A stretch of DNA of 64,000 nt from Meghimatium bilineatum (GCA_034231615.1 CM067311.1:26440015-26504014), one strand, 5' to 3'; numbered from the stretch's first letter, positions 32,960 through 44,210 are shown. Program-made: numbers and translations. The notes: generated by a model not told the origin, from the sequence alone.

Positions 32960-34065
32960 TGAGGAGTTCAAGACTATGTTCTATAAAGAATCTTACCTCA
33001 TGAATGTTCACAGTGCTTGGGCCTTCACAGCTCAGTGCGCAGGTAAAACATTCAGGGAGGTGAGTGGGGCCTTAGCTGTTACTAAGAGTAGCATGACCAT
33101 GGAGATTATGGTGGTGACCAAAGCATTTGAGTGGGTAGGCACACAGAAGGTAACACAGGTATGCATCTTGAGTGATTCTATGATTCATGATTAGAAACTG
33201 GCCTCACAGCACATGGGGCATTCCCGTAAGTGCTCTGCCCTCTGTTCCATCAGCCATTCGACTCGATGGTGTTTCGAGTCTAATGCTGCAGAAACAGACG
33301 TTGACATCAGGGCACAACTCTGGCCGTTGCGACAGGTTTCTTTGTTGTTCCGCCCACCCACACCGTGCCTGTAACTAGTTCAAGCACAATGTCGGCCTGT
33401 CGGAACAACATGGTAACTATTATCGAAGGTTACGACTACAGGATTGTATAGATGGCGTGCCATGAAGCTTCTATAAGAAGATAACCTCAATATAAAGGCA
33501 TGTCATCTACTAAGGTTTTCTGTTGCATGGTCGCGCATGCGGTTGCGTCTGTGGGTCTCACCAATGGTTAACTAGACAAACCAACCAAGAAACAGAAAAC
33601 CTTAGTAGATGACAAGTGGATCTTGTTCACGAACAGTGGATTGAGGCCTTGAGGAGGATGAGGCTGAAAGTTGTTACATTAATTTTATTGCTGGAACATG
33701 TGGGTGTTCGAGGCAACAAAAGAGCAGATCAACTGGAGTCATGCGCGATTGTGGCTTAGGGCGATGGGGCAATGGATTATTGAACTTACATTTTGAACTC
33801 CTTAAACGATATAGCACGCGAGAGTGAGACAAGTGTGGATGGTGATTATTTTTTCAATGTCCAGGATTAAAGATCAGGGTTTGAAATGCAGTGTTGCTAA
33901 AAGTGAATATTTTAGAGGGTGCAGAAGAATGATAGTCAACCAGCATAAGATCGGTACTGTCAGCAGAAGTGTAATGGCAGATACACTCAGAAAGAGATTG
34001 GAGCAACTATGAATGTATCCAGTTTGCAGTCATGATGATCCAACGACTAACTAACTATACGGTGT
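32960..34065 (+). mobile_element. I-group-like LINE RNase H copy, split by a 0.4-kb insertion
   Basis: Left piece: 'VHSAWAFTAQCAGKTFREV', 'SMTMEIMVVTKAFEWVGTQK', 'CILSDSM' (to about 33,185). Right piece from about 33,615: 'VHEQWIEALRRM', 'EHVGVRGNKRADQLESCAIV' and the tail gatccaacgactaactaact. The two pieces are colinear with the intact LINE, so the 33,190-33,614 segment is an insertion. Several stops. Confidence 0.87.
33501..33614. repeat. Perfect 24-bp inverted repeat (hairpin)
   Basis: 33,501-33,524 (tgtcatctactaaggttttc plus tgtt) is the exact reverse complement of 33,591-33,614, with a 66-base loop. It is at the right edge of the insertion that splits the RNase H copy. Confidence 0.92.
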
Positions 34066-34139
34066 TTTACAAGAAGTTAGTGTTGATGCAAGTCTGAGAC
34101 TGTTTAGTGACTGTTTTTTCTGTGATGTGTGATCTGCAG

Positions 34140-34252
34140 GTAGTGATACCCTTACATAAACTCTAATGATGAGTTGCTCAAATCTATTGCTATGTTGACA
34201 CTTGCATACATAGTAGAAGAGGATGAGAATGATAAACTTATTGATGAAACAG
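34140..34252 (+). CDS. ARM-TIR-SAM gene, exon 3 found (ARM), one extra base
   Basis: Acceptor tgatctgcAG, donor ACAG|GTGAGT. The first frame reads VVIPLHKL and then TAA. Skipping one base at about 34,164 restores 'NDELLKSIAMLTLAYIVEE' and 'DENDKLIDET', a typical ARM stretch of this family ('LLK.IA.LT.AYIV.EE'). With that base removed the exon is 112 nt, phase 0 in and phase 1 out, which fits exon 4 exactly. So a real frameshift mutation or an assembly error is present. Confidence 0.8.
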
Positions 34253-34885
34253 GTGAGTACTTCAGAAATGATCTTGTGAGTATAGCTGCTTCTCCAAGAG
34301 TATAGCTTAAAATATGATGAGGATATTTATAAACAAAGAGCAGATCAAATAGAAATAAATGTTGAAGAAAAATGTAGAAATACACAATATTCAGTTTCTC
34401 ATATCTAGTTGTACATATTATTTGTCTCCCTTATATCTATGTATATTTTCTTAGTTACAAAGCTTGTTTCATCTATATAGATCTATGACCTATTCTTCTT
34501 CTTCTGCATTCTTTCTCACACTGTTGCTTGTTTATAGCATGTAACCCAGATAATAAAATGTATTATACCATAGTTTACAGCTCGACTGTGATATCTGCAT
34601 CCTTTGAACTGACACATTCGACTTGTCTCACCTAAATATTTGGTATTGGCAGTCAATTCCATCCCCAAAACCTCCTTAGTATTGCTATATATAGGGAATA
34701 CATTAAAGGGGAACAATTCTTTTTTCCCCTTTCAGACCTAAGCAACATTTGGGTGATTTATCTGTTGTTATCCTATGAGGCTCAAATAATGGCAATGATG
34801 GTTATTGATATTGAGGTCCCCCATCGGAGATTAGGTATGATCCAATTCTAATTTCTATTTGTTTTAATCCATAAAGGATTTATAT
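34253..34885. other. Intron sequence, nothing recognised
   Basis: Start of the 1.7-kb intron between exons 3 and 4; no repeat or coding feature supported before the tandem array. Confidence 0.45.
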
Positions 34886-34889
34886 CTTT

Positions 34890-35640
34890 TTATTAGTGTC
34901 AAGGTATTGGTGTTTGATCTCTTGGAGATCTTCCTCCTGGTGATTCTTTGTCGTGTGGAAGATTTCTTTTGGAGGTCTTTCTGTGATTCTTTGTCATGGA
35001 AAAATTTCTCGTGGTGATTCTTTGTCATGAGAAAGATTTCTCTTCGAGGTCTTTCTCCTGGTGATTCATATCTTCTTCTTCTCCTTTGTCATGTCTTCTT
35101 TAGCATTCATCCTCAATCTCCCGCTGGATCTATCTTGTAGCAGGGAAATGGTCCTAATAGATTTCCAGCAGAATCTAGTCCAAAAAATAGAAATGCACTG
35201 TGTTGAAATTTTATTTGCACACACCTGTCTTCGGTGGATCTTTGTCATGTGAAAGTTTTCTCTTGGAAATATTTCTTATGGTGATTGTATTTCATGGGAA
35301 AGTTTTTCACTTTGAGGTCTTTTTCCTGGTGATTCTTTGTCATGGGAGTTTTTTCTTGGATATCTCCTGGTAATTCTTTGTCATAGGAAAGTTTTCTCTT
35401 GGGGGTATCTTTCTCCTGGTGATTCATTATCATGGGAAAGTTTTCTCTTTGAGATCTTTTTCCTGCTGATTCTTTGTCATAGGAAAGTTTTCTCTTGGGG
35501 GTATCTTTCTCCTGGTGATTCATTATCATGGGAAAGTTTTCTCTTTGAGATCTTTTTCCTGCTGATTCTTTGTCATGGGAAAGTTTTTTCTTGGATATCT
35601 TTCACCCTGTGATTCTTTGACATGGACAGGTTTTTAAGAT
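34890..35640. repeat. ~48-bp tandem repeat array with an inserted repeat
   Basis: Units follow ctcctggtgattctttgtca, tgggaaagttttctcttgg. About 13 units, some fused. Broken at 35,088-35,236 by an interspersed repeat. ORFs on both strands (35,245-35,612) follow the repeat period. Confidence 0.85.
35088..35236 (+). repeat. Interspersed repeat, copy 2
   Basis: Matches 25,826-25,990. It lies within the 48-bp array; tttgtcatg occurs at both edges, which could be a target duplication or just array sequence. Confidence 0.7.
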
Positions 35641-35958
35641 CTTTGTAAAAATCCAAAGGTTTATTATTTAATATGACTGAGACTTTTCCATGACTGTCTA
35701 CCTCAAAAGCACTCAGAGATGTAGTTTTTTTTCCCAGTACTTAGACTTGAGACTCCATGGAGATCATATTGATCCATGCTTGACTATCAAAATAAGCCTA
35801 TAGTCAATGAATGATACAAGAATTTGAAGCATGATATTGGTATGTGTGTTTCTGTCTGTGACACACAAGTATCTACCAAATATTTGTGTATCTAATGCTT
35901 AATAAATGCATATACTTGACTGGTGAATAACTTCTGTTGTGTGGACTATTTTTTTCAG

Positions 35959-36095
35959 ATCCGATTAAAAACATTGTACACTGGATACACAAAGCCCTAG
36001 AGAACAAACAAAAGAGAAGGTTCCGTGGTTTCACACCCTCTGAACTTACCCAGGGGCTTGCCAAGCTGGCAGTCAGTGATTCCAACAAAGCAAAG
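35959..36095 (+). CDS. ARM-TIR-SAM gene, exon 4 found (ARM)
   Basis: Strong acceptor actatttttttcAG, weaker donor AAG|GTCATA. Phase 1 in (g|at gives Asp), phase 0 out. Residues: DPIKNIVHWIHKALENKQKR, then FRGFTPSELTQGLAKLAVSD and SNKAK. This is the ARM repeat with the family's 'G....EL..GL.KLAV.D.NK' signature, leading into the next exon's IVEEGAL. Confidence 0.9.
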
Positions 36096-36680
36096 GTCAT
36101 ATATGCATTGACGTTGATAATCAATTCTTTAAAAACAATATATCATTTGGGGAATGTATTAAATACTATAGTATATCTGTTAACCTGGTGAAATGAAAAC
36201 TCATACAACATGCCCAAATAAGTCAGTTAAAAAAACTCTTACAGAGCATTATTTATTTATAAAGTACAATATTTCAATACAGGAATCACAAATCAGTGCT
36301 AAAATAATGTATGTTAAATTCTTATAGTAATTGTTTGTCTTATTTGTTCAATAACATCATATTGAAACCACTTCTTTACTATCTTTATTACAAACTTGAC
36401 CAAAATGTATGTAAATCCTGCCTTCTAATAGACTTACAGAATATATGCCAGAAAACATTGTCATGAATGATTTGTCTTGATATTTCTTTTTAATGTAATC
36501 AGTAATGTAAGGGTTACATCGCCAAATATGGCAGACAAGGGAAAAACCTTACAGGTATGGGCAAGTATGCTATAGGGTTGATTAGTTTTAAGATAAAATA
36601 AATGTAATTATGTAGCGAATTATTTTTACACAAATAAAACCTTAATAAGTACAATATGCCTAACAGTGTGCACACTTGCA
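36096..36680. other. Intron sequence, nothing recognised
   Basis: AT-rich. A short 'atggcagacaag...ttacag|gtatgg' at 36,520-36,556 looks exon-like but has no supporting similarity. Confidence 0.4.
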
Positions 36681-36689
36681 GCTCTTACA

Positions 36690-37240
36690 GTTCTCATAAT
36701 ACAGATGGGTCAGTTGAGAGACACATCAGGAGTGCCTGGGCCTTCACGGCTCAAAGGTGAGGGAAGACCACCAGAGAGGAATGTGGTGAATTCGCTCAGA
36801 CAACAAGCAGCACGACAATGGAAATTTTGGCAGTAACCAAAGCTTTTAAACGGGTGTGCTCGTAGACTGTGACACATGCTTGTATACTCAGTGATTTGAT
36901 GAGCATAATTGGCAAAGTACAGGCAAAGTACATTCAGGAACAGTGGCTGGATGAAGTGAAGAATTCTTGTGTGCGTAAAGTGACTTTTATTTTTGTGCTG
37001 GGACATGTAGGAGTCCGGGGTAATGAGAGAGCAGATAATTTGGCTGCGCATGTGGCTAATACGGCTGTTGGCGGAGTGATGGATCAGGCAGACATTTTTA
37101 ACACCTTACGGGAAAAACCACAAACAAATGACTGTATAAGTGATGATGACTCTGGTTCCATGACTAGAATAAGCGAGTTTGATTTGAAATGTGGTGTCGC
37201 TAGAAAGGAGTGGTTTCATGGGCAAGAAAGAATCAAACAT
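36690..37240 (+). mobile_element. I-group-like LINE RNase H fragment
   Basis: Frames joined by stops read 'NTDGSVERHIRSAWAFTAQ', 'TTMEILAVTKAFKRV', 'HACILSDLMSIIGKVQ', 'VLGHVGVRGNERADNLAAHV' and 'ISEFDLKCGVARKEWF'. The whole RNase H order is present but degraded, and the tail is lost. Confidence 0.87.
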
Positions 37241-37244
37241 ACAA

Positions 37245-37715
37245 CCACATATGATTATGTCCATAACCCCAATAAAATTTTGATTTGAGTTATGACATGT
37301 CAACTGAGTGTCCCACCTACAGAAAGTGTATGTTGATGTAAATTCCCATCAAGGTGCACATGCTACTGTCAGCTCAAATAGTAGGTTTCTTGCATATGGT
37401 CTCTACTGCATACAAATGTCCATAGTAACACTATCTTGAGGTACCAACTTTTCACTCTGTCTGCTGTTATCTATTCATATCACAATTTTGTAAATGTTTA
37501 AACTGAAATATATATTGTGTTGTTAAGTTCTTAAAAACATTATCTTGTCTGGCTACTTTGTTTTTTCATCGGGATTTATGATAGTTTCTAACAATGGGAA
37601 TTGGGAAAAAGGTTCACAAGTTATTTGGGGCAAGGGTCGTATTCAAAAATGTATGAAAAAAATGCAGATGCTATGAGACCGATATATATGATTGTAACAA
37701 TCATCTAACCATCCA
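37245..37715. other. Intron sequence, nothing recognised
   Basis: No supported feature. Confidence 0.4.
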
Positions 37716-37719
37716 AAGA

Positions 37720-38110
37720 TATCAGGTGCCATGCCGGCTGGCGTAAGTGATCATGGCTCTCCACAGCTCTCTGTCCACAGTATTATGTATCAAGCTCACT
37801 ATTGTTTCTCTGACATGCCAGGTTGTCAAACTGTCTAATATTTTCTCACATTGTCGCCTTCTGTCTCTGTTGCCTTCAATCTTGCCTGTTGTGACTATGT
37901 TCTCCAAACCTCCCTGTCTCATGAAGTGACCAAAAAATGAAGATTGTCTCTTTCTTATATTATTGATTAAGATCTGTTTCGCATTTGACTCTTTCAACAC
38001 CTCTACATTAGTTTTTCCGGCAGTCCATGATATTCTCAACATTCTTGAGTCGCCATGACTTTCTTCTTGGGAGAGTAGTCTGGTAGTTTCCCATTGCTTT
38101 CCACATCCAT
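37720..38110 (-). mobile_element. LINE 3'-end fragment, open frame
   Basis: 106 codons: 'ISWTAGKTNVEVLKESN', 'IRKRQSSFFGHFMRQG', 'RRRQCEKILDSLTTW', 'RELWRAMITYASRHGT'. The C-terminus of an RTE-like LINE; related ends are at 13.2 and 61.8 kb. Confidence 0.8.
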
Positions 38111-38114
38111 ATGG

Positions 38115-38465
38115 GGGATATCAATTTATATCCACTGCCTTGGCAATATTTTATGTCAGGACAAATAGGTGCCCCGCCCTGCCTAGTTTCAGAGCTACCA
38201 CACCAAAGATATAGTCATCTTTAAAATGAAACTTATCAACTTTTTATTCTGTTTTTATTTTCAAATTAAAGTTGCAAAACTATACATATCTATTCTTAGC
38301 ACACATTTACACACTGCCGATTTGCTAGACCTGTTGCAGTGGCGATCTCCCTCAATTTTATAATGGTTTGTATCACCTTTTTTGCTATAAAATGGGGCAA
38401 AGATCTACACTTACTTAAGTTCATAACCTTTCATTTTATTGTCTACACGTGGGTGCAAAGGGTCT
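38115..38465. other. Intron sequence, nothing recognised
   Basis: Mixed-composition sequence without a supported feature. Confidence 0.35.
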
Positions 38466-38469
38466 CACA

Positions 38470-38830
38470 TTGCTCTCATGCAGACCCAGTGTTAGCAGAT
38501 AACCAAGATCCTAAAACTACCTCCTTGTAGTGCACCATGGAAACAGAAATACAGCAATTCTTGCTGTATTTTTGGCTAACACTTTTAGACTCATGTCCAA
38601 GGATGTGGATGCTGTAGATGAAATGAGAACAGTCTGCAGAAAAACAGGAAATATCTCTGAAAACTCTACACCATTACATCCAACATCACTGTTGGCACAC
38701 TGTAATGAAAGGCATTTGTGCATTCCATCTCAGCAGGCTTAAACAAAAGCAGAAACATTGGAGGTGCGGTCAATGTCCCTAACATATGGTGATCTTACGA
38801 GTACACACCGAATCAGGAAAAGGTAATACA
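38470..38830. repeat. Interspersed repeat related to 22.67-22.96 kb
   Basis: Shares cagacccag.gttagcagat, ggaaacagaaatacagca and cattggagg.gcgg with the earlier copy, in the same order. Family unknown; the opposing ORFs here are not supported. Confidence 0.65.
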
Positions 38831-39364
38831 TGCTAGAGAGCAGTGTAGTGTGTGAATCAATTCAGTGGCAATGAAGCTACAATAGTCCAGCATGAGACCG
38901 ACTGGCAGAAGTGCTGTTCATGCTCAAGAACACACAGAAGCCCACATGTCCCATGCCAATTGATCCTATTTCAAAGAAGGAGTCGTGCCTCAAGTATTGG
39001 ATACACCAGCTTGAACATGCACTCCTGGTATAAAAAAAAAGCTTTGAATACAGCTCCCACTGCACACAGGACAAGTATGGAACAAATGTCGGAGAGTGCA
39101 TTGTTCAATCGTCTGACTAAATCAGTGTTGAGACTCAAACTCTGGACACTTTTGGCAACCTAGAGGTGGGGCGCAAGTCTCTAACGACGCTGCAGACTAA
39201 GCCCAACTCGACTGTCAACTAAGCCCAACTCGACTGTCGGCTGTTGCCCAACACTACTCATACAGAGAGAATTGGGTTCAGTACCCAAGAGCCCACTGTG
39301 AAGCTCCTTGTCCGAGATTCTTATTTTACCTATATCTTGAGGTAATATACACAATGGTGAAGAA

Positions 39365-39720
39365 TCAAAATACACAGACTGTGCCTGGTGATGGATTCGA
39401 AGGCCATCTCAAGCGAGCGAGGTGAGTGCATGAGAAATGCACAGGTCAAATCCCAGACCCCCGACGTGTTTGATTGACAAAGCAGCACCTTGTCTACGAA
39501 GGTGTATCAACCCTGATTCTAATTCGACCATCGCCGTTAGTTAGCCAACATGGCGCATGCGGAAGAAATTAGGTCTGGGACCTAGGGACACAAATGGTGG
39601 TAATGAAATGGTCTTCCTATATGAGGAACAGCTCGCTGGCTGTGAAGTGCCTCGTCGAAGAAAAGACAAGCAATGGGTGACCCAGGCAAACTATCAGCTC
39701 GTCTCATGACATATACCCCC
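39365..39720 (+). mobile_element. SINE-like element with tRNA-type promoter remnants
   Basis: ggccatctcaagcgagcgag followed about 45 bp on by caggtcaaatcccag (one step from a B box) suggests a tRNA-derived head. It is followed by an unrelated body up to 'atgacatataccccc'. The next stretch (39,730-39,900) resembles 50,960-51,120 (actgaagcctcctgggtatg, aattcctggggttcgag). Confidence 0.45.
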
Positions 39721-39904
39721 CTCCGAGTAGAAGGTTATTTAAATAGGCATTGCACTAAGCTGAAAACTGAAGCCTCCTGGGTATGCAAAGAAAGCTCAGA
39801 GAAACCTCCCCACTGCACATAGGAAGTAAGAGTTAATTGCTCGCAATTCCTGGGGTTCGAGAAGAATAACATATGCGTACGATGTATGTTTTCAATACCC
39901 CCAC

Positions 39905-40020
39905 TAATTTAAGATGGAATAGATAAGCTATATACTGATGATCATAGTTTGTTGTACTGTAGTTAGGTCTAGGTGTCAAAATACACTAAAGTATAAAAGG
40001 TGTGGATTTTCCCCCACTTA
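39905..40020 (+). repeat. Interspersed repeat, shared with 30.9 kb
   Basis: Plus-strand counterpart of 30,893-31,015 (tagataagctatatactga, ggtctaggtgtcaaaataca). Confidence 0.7.
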
Positions 40021-40114
40021 GTCTAAGGTCTTATGTTACTACCCTTCCACATGTCTGCCACACCTAATTGCTGCAACAATGTCCATTCTCATATGGCTTT
40101 CTTGAACTTGACAG

Positions 40115-40370
40115 ATTGTTGAAGAGGGTGCACTTGCAGATTTCCTTCTTATGCTTCAACACACGGATGTCAAAGAGCAAGCAAACAGTGCAGAATGTCT
40201 ATGGACTCTTTCCTTTGACAAGAATGTCAGACAATTGATCATTGATTTTCCTGAACTAGTAGCTACACTAGAGAACTTGAAGGACAGTGAGAACCTTCTG
40301 GTGCAGAAGAATGTTCGGGGAGCACTCTGGTTATTGAAGGGAGAAAATGACCCATCAGCAAGCACCACAC
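40115..40370 (+). CDS. ARM-TIR-SAM gene, exon 5 found (last ARM repeats)
   Basis: Acceptor gaacttgacAG, donor ACAC|GTAAGT. Phase 0 in, phase 1 out, 256 nt. Residues IVEEGALADFLLMLQHTDV, EQANSAECLWTLSFDKNVRQ, then LVQKNVRGALWLLKGEN. Two Armadillo-like helical repeats ending in the family's 'ALW.L.GEN' motif just before the TIR domain. Uninterrupted and well conserved. Confidence 0.93.
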
Positions 40371-40650
40371 GTAAGTAATTGTCATGTTTATTTTATTGTA
40401 TACAAATTACATTAGATGACATACTCTCCTTACCAGGGGAGAAGCCTATGAGATATGAATCATGTGCAATAAATTAAGAATGTTATCAGAAATATATTTG
40501 TTCATATTTTAAACAATAAAAGTTGGCCTACATTCTGTTTTTATTATTTTGTAAGCAGTATTACAACTAGTAACATGTTGAACCATAAGAATTATGTCAG
40601 ATTTTTCCAGAAAACCTGTACAAGGAGTAAGACTACCATTTTTGTATGTA
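40371..40650. other. Intron sequence, nothing recognised
   Basis: Short stretch before the (TA)n run; no feature seen. Confidence 0.4.
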
Positions 40651-40654
40651 TTCT

Positions 40655-40655
40655 G

Positions 40656-40699
<44 letters not shown>

Positions 40700-40837
40700 C
40701 AGCATATATATGTATGTATGTATATGTATAAATTAATATATATGTATATATATATCTCCATATATATACACAATTAAACACACACACACATATATATATG
40801 TACATACACACAAATGCAGAACATACATATATACACC

Positions 40838-40900
<63 letters not shown>

Positions 40901-40905
40901 GTGTG
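40655..40905. repeat. (TA)n and related microsatellite
   Basis: Two (ta)n tracts (about 40,658-40,695 and 40,840-40,900) joined by tatatg/acac-rich sequence. The 138-codon minus ORF here (YIYIYIY) is an artefact. Confidence 0.93.
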
Positions 40906-41164
40906 TGTGTGTGCGTGCGTGTCATGTTTGCTTAACCATTTCAACATTTTATAAAATTGGCTACCAGCTCAGTTCTAAATACAAAATGGCTACCGTACAT
41001 TTGATAGAGATGTAGTAAGTCTGTAGTAAGATGTAGTACAGTTGTGAAGACTGCTGCCAGATGCAAAGATGTGTGTGCCACCCACCGAGAGTCCCCACCA
41101 TGTGCACATCAACCACTGACAGCCTGACCCATGTGCACATAACTCATATCTTATAGCTGGGTCA

Positions 41165-41870
41165 GAACAAGAATTGCAAGAGTTAACAGCAAAGTTGGAA
41201 AAAGTTACCAGAAAGTACAGAATGGAAATCAACACAGAAAAGAGCAAGGTTTTTGTTAACAGCAGAGACACAGAAGAACAGACCAACATCATGATAAATG
41301 GATATAAACTGAATTCATTAAAATATCTCGAATCTAGCATATGCTGTAATGGAAACTGCAAAGCAGAATTAAAGATAAGGCTGGAGATGACATTAGCTTC
41401 TATGTCAAGGCTAAACTTAATTCAGAAAAGCAACATCAGTGTTAGAGTGAAAATTAAGTTTATAACTAACTAGTGCTTTCTATTGTGCTGTGTGGTTGTG
41501 AGAGTTTGACACTCATGCGGACACGGAGAGACGTCTACAGGCCTTTGAAAACAAATATTACAGATAAGTTATACGAATTTCCAATAGAGAGCATAAGACT
41601 AATGTGTACATAAGAAATCAATAGAAATGTATAAAGAACCACAAGAACCATTATTTACAAAAGTGAAATGACAAAAACTTGCATGGTTTGGACATGTATA
41701 CAGACATGATTCCTTGTCAAAAACATTACCTCAGGGAACCGACGAAGGTGGAAGGAGCAAAGGAGGTTAAATAAAAACATGGACAGACAACATCAAGGAC
41801 TGGACAAGACACAATTTTTCCTCACTCATATGCATTGTTGAAGATAGAAATCGCTGGAGGTCTCTGTGCT
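41165..41870 (+). mobile_element. LINE RT C-terminal fragment
   Basis: Starts 'LTAKLEKVTRKYRMEINTEK', 'SKVFVNSRD', 'LKYLESSICCNGNCKAELK'; later pieces in other frames give 'KLAWFGHVYRHDSL' and 'WTDNIKDWTRHNFS'. RTE-like order with the palm before the TEK motif missing. Confidence 0.8.
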
Positions 41871-41964
41871 AAAGCATCCTATGTGGTATGCTACAACCCT
41901 GACTAGTTATGGACTTGGAGACAGATAGCAGTGATTTTATTTGATAGACATTTACTACATAAGT

Positions 41965-42315
41965 CCGCAAGTGTTCTGTGTGATAAATTTTAGCTTCATA
42001 AGTTCGCAAGTGTTCTGTGTGATAAATTTTAGCTTCATAAGTTCGCAAGTGTTCTGTGTGATAAATTTTAGCTTCATAAGTTCGCAAGTGTTCTGTGTGA
42101 TAAATTTTAGCTTCATAAGTTCGCAAGTGTTCTGTGTGATAAATTTTAGCTTCATAAGTTCACAAGTGTTCTGTGTGATAAATTTTAGCTTCATAAGTTC
42201 ACAAGTGTTCTGTGTGATAAATTTTAGCTTCATAAGTTCACAAGTGTTCTGTGTGATAAATTTTAGCTTCATAAGTTCACAAGTGTTCTGTGTGATAAAT
42301 TTTAGCTTCATAAAT
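41965..42315. repeat. 39-bp minisatellite, 9 units
   Basis: Units read aagtgttctgtgtgataaat, tttagcttcataagttc(g/a)c. Nearly identical; the main variant is gcaag against acaag, with the first five units g and the last four a. It ends about 70 bp before the TIR exon. Both-strand ORFs reflect the 13-codon period. Confidence 0.95.
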
Positions 42316-42386
42316 TTGTATATGTTTTCTGTTTTGTGATAGACATCTACTCAATCATACAATGGTGATTGCATATGCATTTGCAG

Positions 42387-42481
42387 GTCAACACAGCACA
42401 CAAACTTCAAAGAATCATATTTTCATCAGCTATTCTTGGACTGAAAAAGAGCTTGTAAAGAAATTATATAACAGTCTAGCA
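42387..42481 (+). CDS. ARM-TIR-SAM gene, exon 6 found (TIR domain start)
   Basis: Acceptor tgcatttgcAG, donor GCA|GTAAGT. Phase 1 in (c|gt gives Arg), phase 0 out. Residues 'KNHIFISYSWTEKELVKKLY' and NSLA are the TIR beta-A strand, the 'SYSW' box and helix A. The family usually has 'HI..SY.W......L...L'. Confidence 0.92.
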
Positions 42482-42589
42482 GTAAGTATGATCTGCTATT
42501 GTTACATTGGCACTGACTTGATGTGCACATCTCATTCTATCAATTAGTCGTTAATCTCATTTGTGACTTGCAAAGTATCATCAAGTGCA

Positions 42590-43025
42590 GGCGGTGTACG
42601 TTTGAGAACAGTGGCTGGGTACGGTGAGGACTTCCTGTGTGCAGAAAGTGACTTTTATTTTTGTGCCGAGACATGCGGAGTCCTGGGTAATGAGAGAGCA
42701 GATAGTTTGGCCACATACGCAGCTACAACGGCTGTTGGCGGAGTGATGCATTGGGCAGAAATTTTGAACGTCCTACGGGAAAGCGCACAAACAAATGACT
42801 TTATAAGTAATGATGACTCTTGTTCTGTGACTAGAATAAGGGAGCTTGGATTGAAATGTGGTGTCATTAGAAAGGAGCGGTTTCGTAGGCGAGGAAGAAT
42901 CATGGTTAATCAATGGTCTACTGGGACCTTCAGTCAACGTGTAATGGTGGATACACTCAAGGAGAGATCTGAGCACCTATGGACGTGTCCGGAGTGCAGT
43001 GATGATGATCCATTGGATAACTAAA
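42590..43025 (+). mobile_element. I-group-like LINE RNase H end
   Basis: Open frame: 'GVLGNERADSLATYAATTAV', 'HWAEILNVLRESAQTN', 'IRELGLKCGVIRKERFRR', 'VDTLKERSEHLWTCPECSDD'. A 5'-truncated copy that keeps the C-terminal CPxCxDDD motif and starts about 110 bp after the TIR exon. Confidence 0.88.
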
Positions 43026-43435
43026 GTATCATCACAAATCTCTGGTCGCTATTAAAACTTGTATTCAGCAACTTTTATCATTACCAGCATGGCAGCATGC
43101 ATTTTAACAAATATTGCCACAATTATAAGACACATTTATACACAACTTTATACACACATTTATAGACAACTTTATAGACAACTCTGTGGGCAATGTCTTT
43201 ATTCATATAAGACTTGATGGCTCTGTGTTTTTAACCAATCCCATCTTGAAGTGAAAACAGACAGCTGAGATTATTCTCAGGCAGCTGATAAAGCAGCCCT
43301 AATATCCTATACTGCAAGACCTGATTTACAACTTGGCAAGGGCCTGTGATTTGTTCTCACTATCAATAAACAACAATAAAACTTATCCAAAATACTGATA
43401 CAGTAGTAAACATCACACTAAATAACCTGCAACTT
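43026..43435. other. Intron sequence, nothing recognised
   Basis: Short local repeats of 'cacatttata.acaactttat' near 43,130-43,185 only. Confidence 0.4.
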
Positions 43436-43439
43436 TAGT

Positions 43440-44210
43440 CAGTATATAGCTTCAACTTACCTGGGTTCCAGAGTAACTACAGATCTCTCTCTTGATGAAG
43501 AAATAAGTATTCAAACAGCAAACATTGCCATCAATTTTGGTAAATTCTAAGACAGAGTCTGGAATAGTACAAAGTTGTGAAAATGGAAACAAAGATATCG
43601 ATCTAATAGGCATATATATACCCAGTGTTCTCCTTTATAGGTCTGCAACATGGACACCATACTCACAACATGAAAAGATATTGAATATCTTCTATTTTTT
43701 TTTAAAAATTGAATATCTAGTGGCAGGATAAGACTTCCAACAATATTTTCCAAACTCAGTTACAGACGACTCATGTGCTTTGGGTATATCCCAAGAAGGA
43801 ACAACAGCCATATCCCAAACACTGTATGGGGAACTCAGAAAAAACAGGATCACCACCTGTGTTAAGATCAACTTATATAAATCTTGGGTTTTGTCAATAT
43901 GTCTATATGGTTGTAAGACCTGGACTTTAAAAGTAGATTTAGAGAGAAGAATGCAGGAATTTGAAAACAAATGCTATAGAATTGTTTTGGTTATCTGTTA
44001 TCCAGAACACAAGACCAATGTTTTTTGTGCATGATATAATTAATTCATTAGCTGGGCAACAAGAACCACTGTTGGCAATCGTGAAACTTTGTAAATGCCA
44101 ATGGTACGGGCACCTGATGAGACATTCCTTGATGATAACAGATGTTCTTGAAGGTATGGTAGAGGAAGTAAGATGATGAGGTGGACAGAAGAAGACATGG
44201 CTGGATAATA
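43440..44210 (+). mobile_element. Two adjoining LINE RT C-terminal fragments
   Basis: 43,440-43,730 reads 'VTTDLSLDEEISIQTANIAI', then 'VLLYRSATWTPY'. 43,780-44,180 reads 'INLYKSWVLSICLYGCKTW', 'RRMQEFENKCYRIVL' and 'CQWYGHLMRHSLMITDVL'. Both are LINE thumb/connection regions with frameshifts. Confidence 0.75.

Noticed and set aside
36520..36556. Mini-exon 'MADKGKTLQ' with a gtatgg donor
   Set aside because: Exons 4 and 5 already join in phase and relatives have no insertion there.
40509..40925. 138-codon ORF rich in Tyr-Ile
   Set aside because: Translation of (TA)n microsatellite.
41941..42339. Long ORFs on both strands over the 39-bp repeat
   Set aside because: Repeat period divisible by three keeps all frames open; peptides are pure 13-residue repeats and the exon structure of the TIR gene passes beside them.
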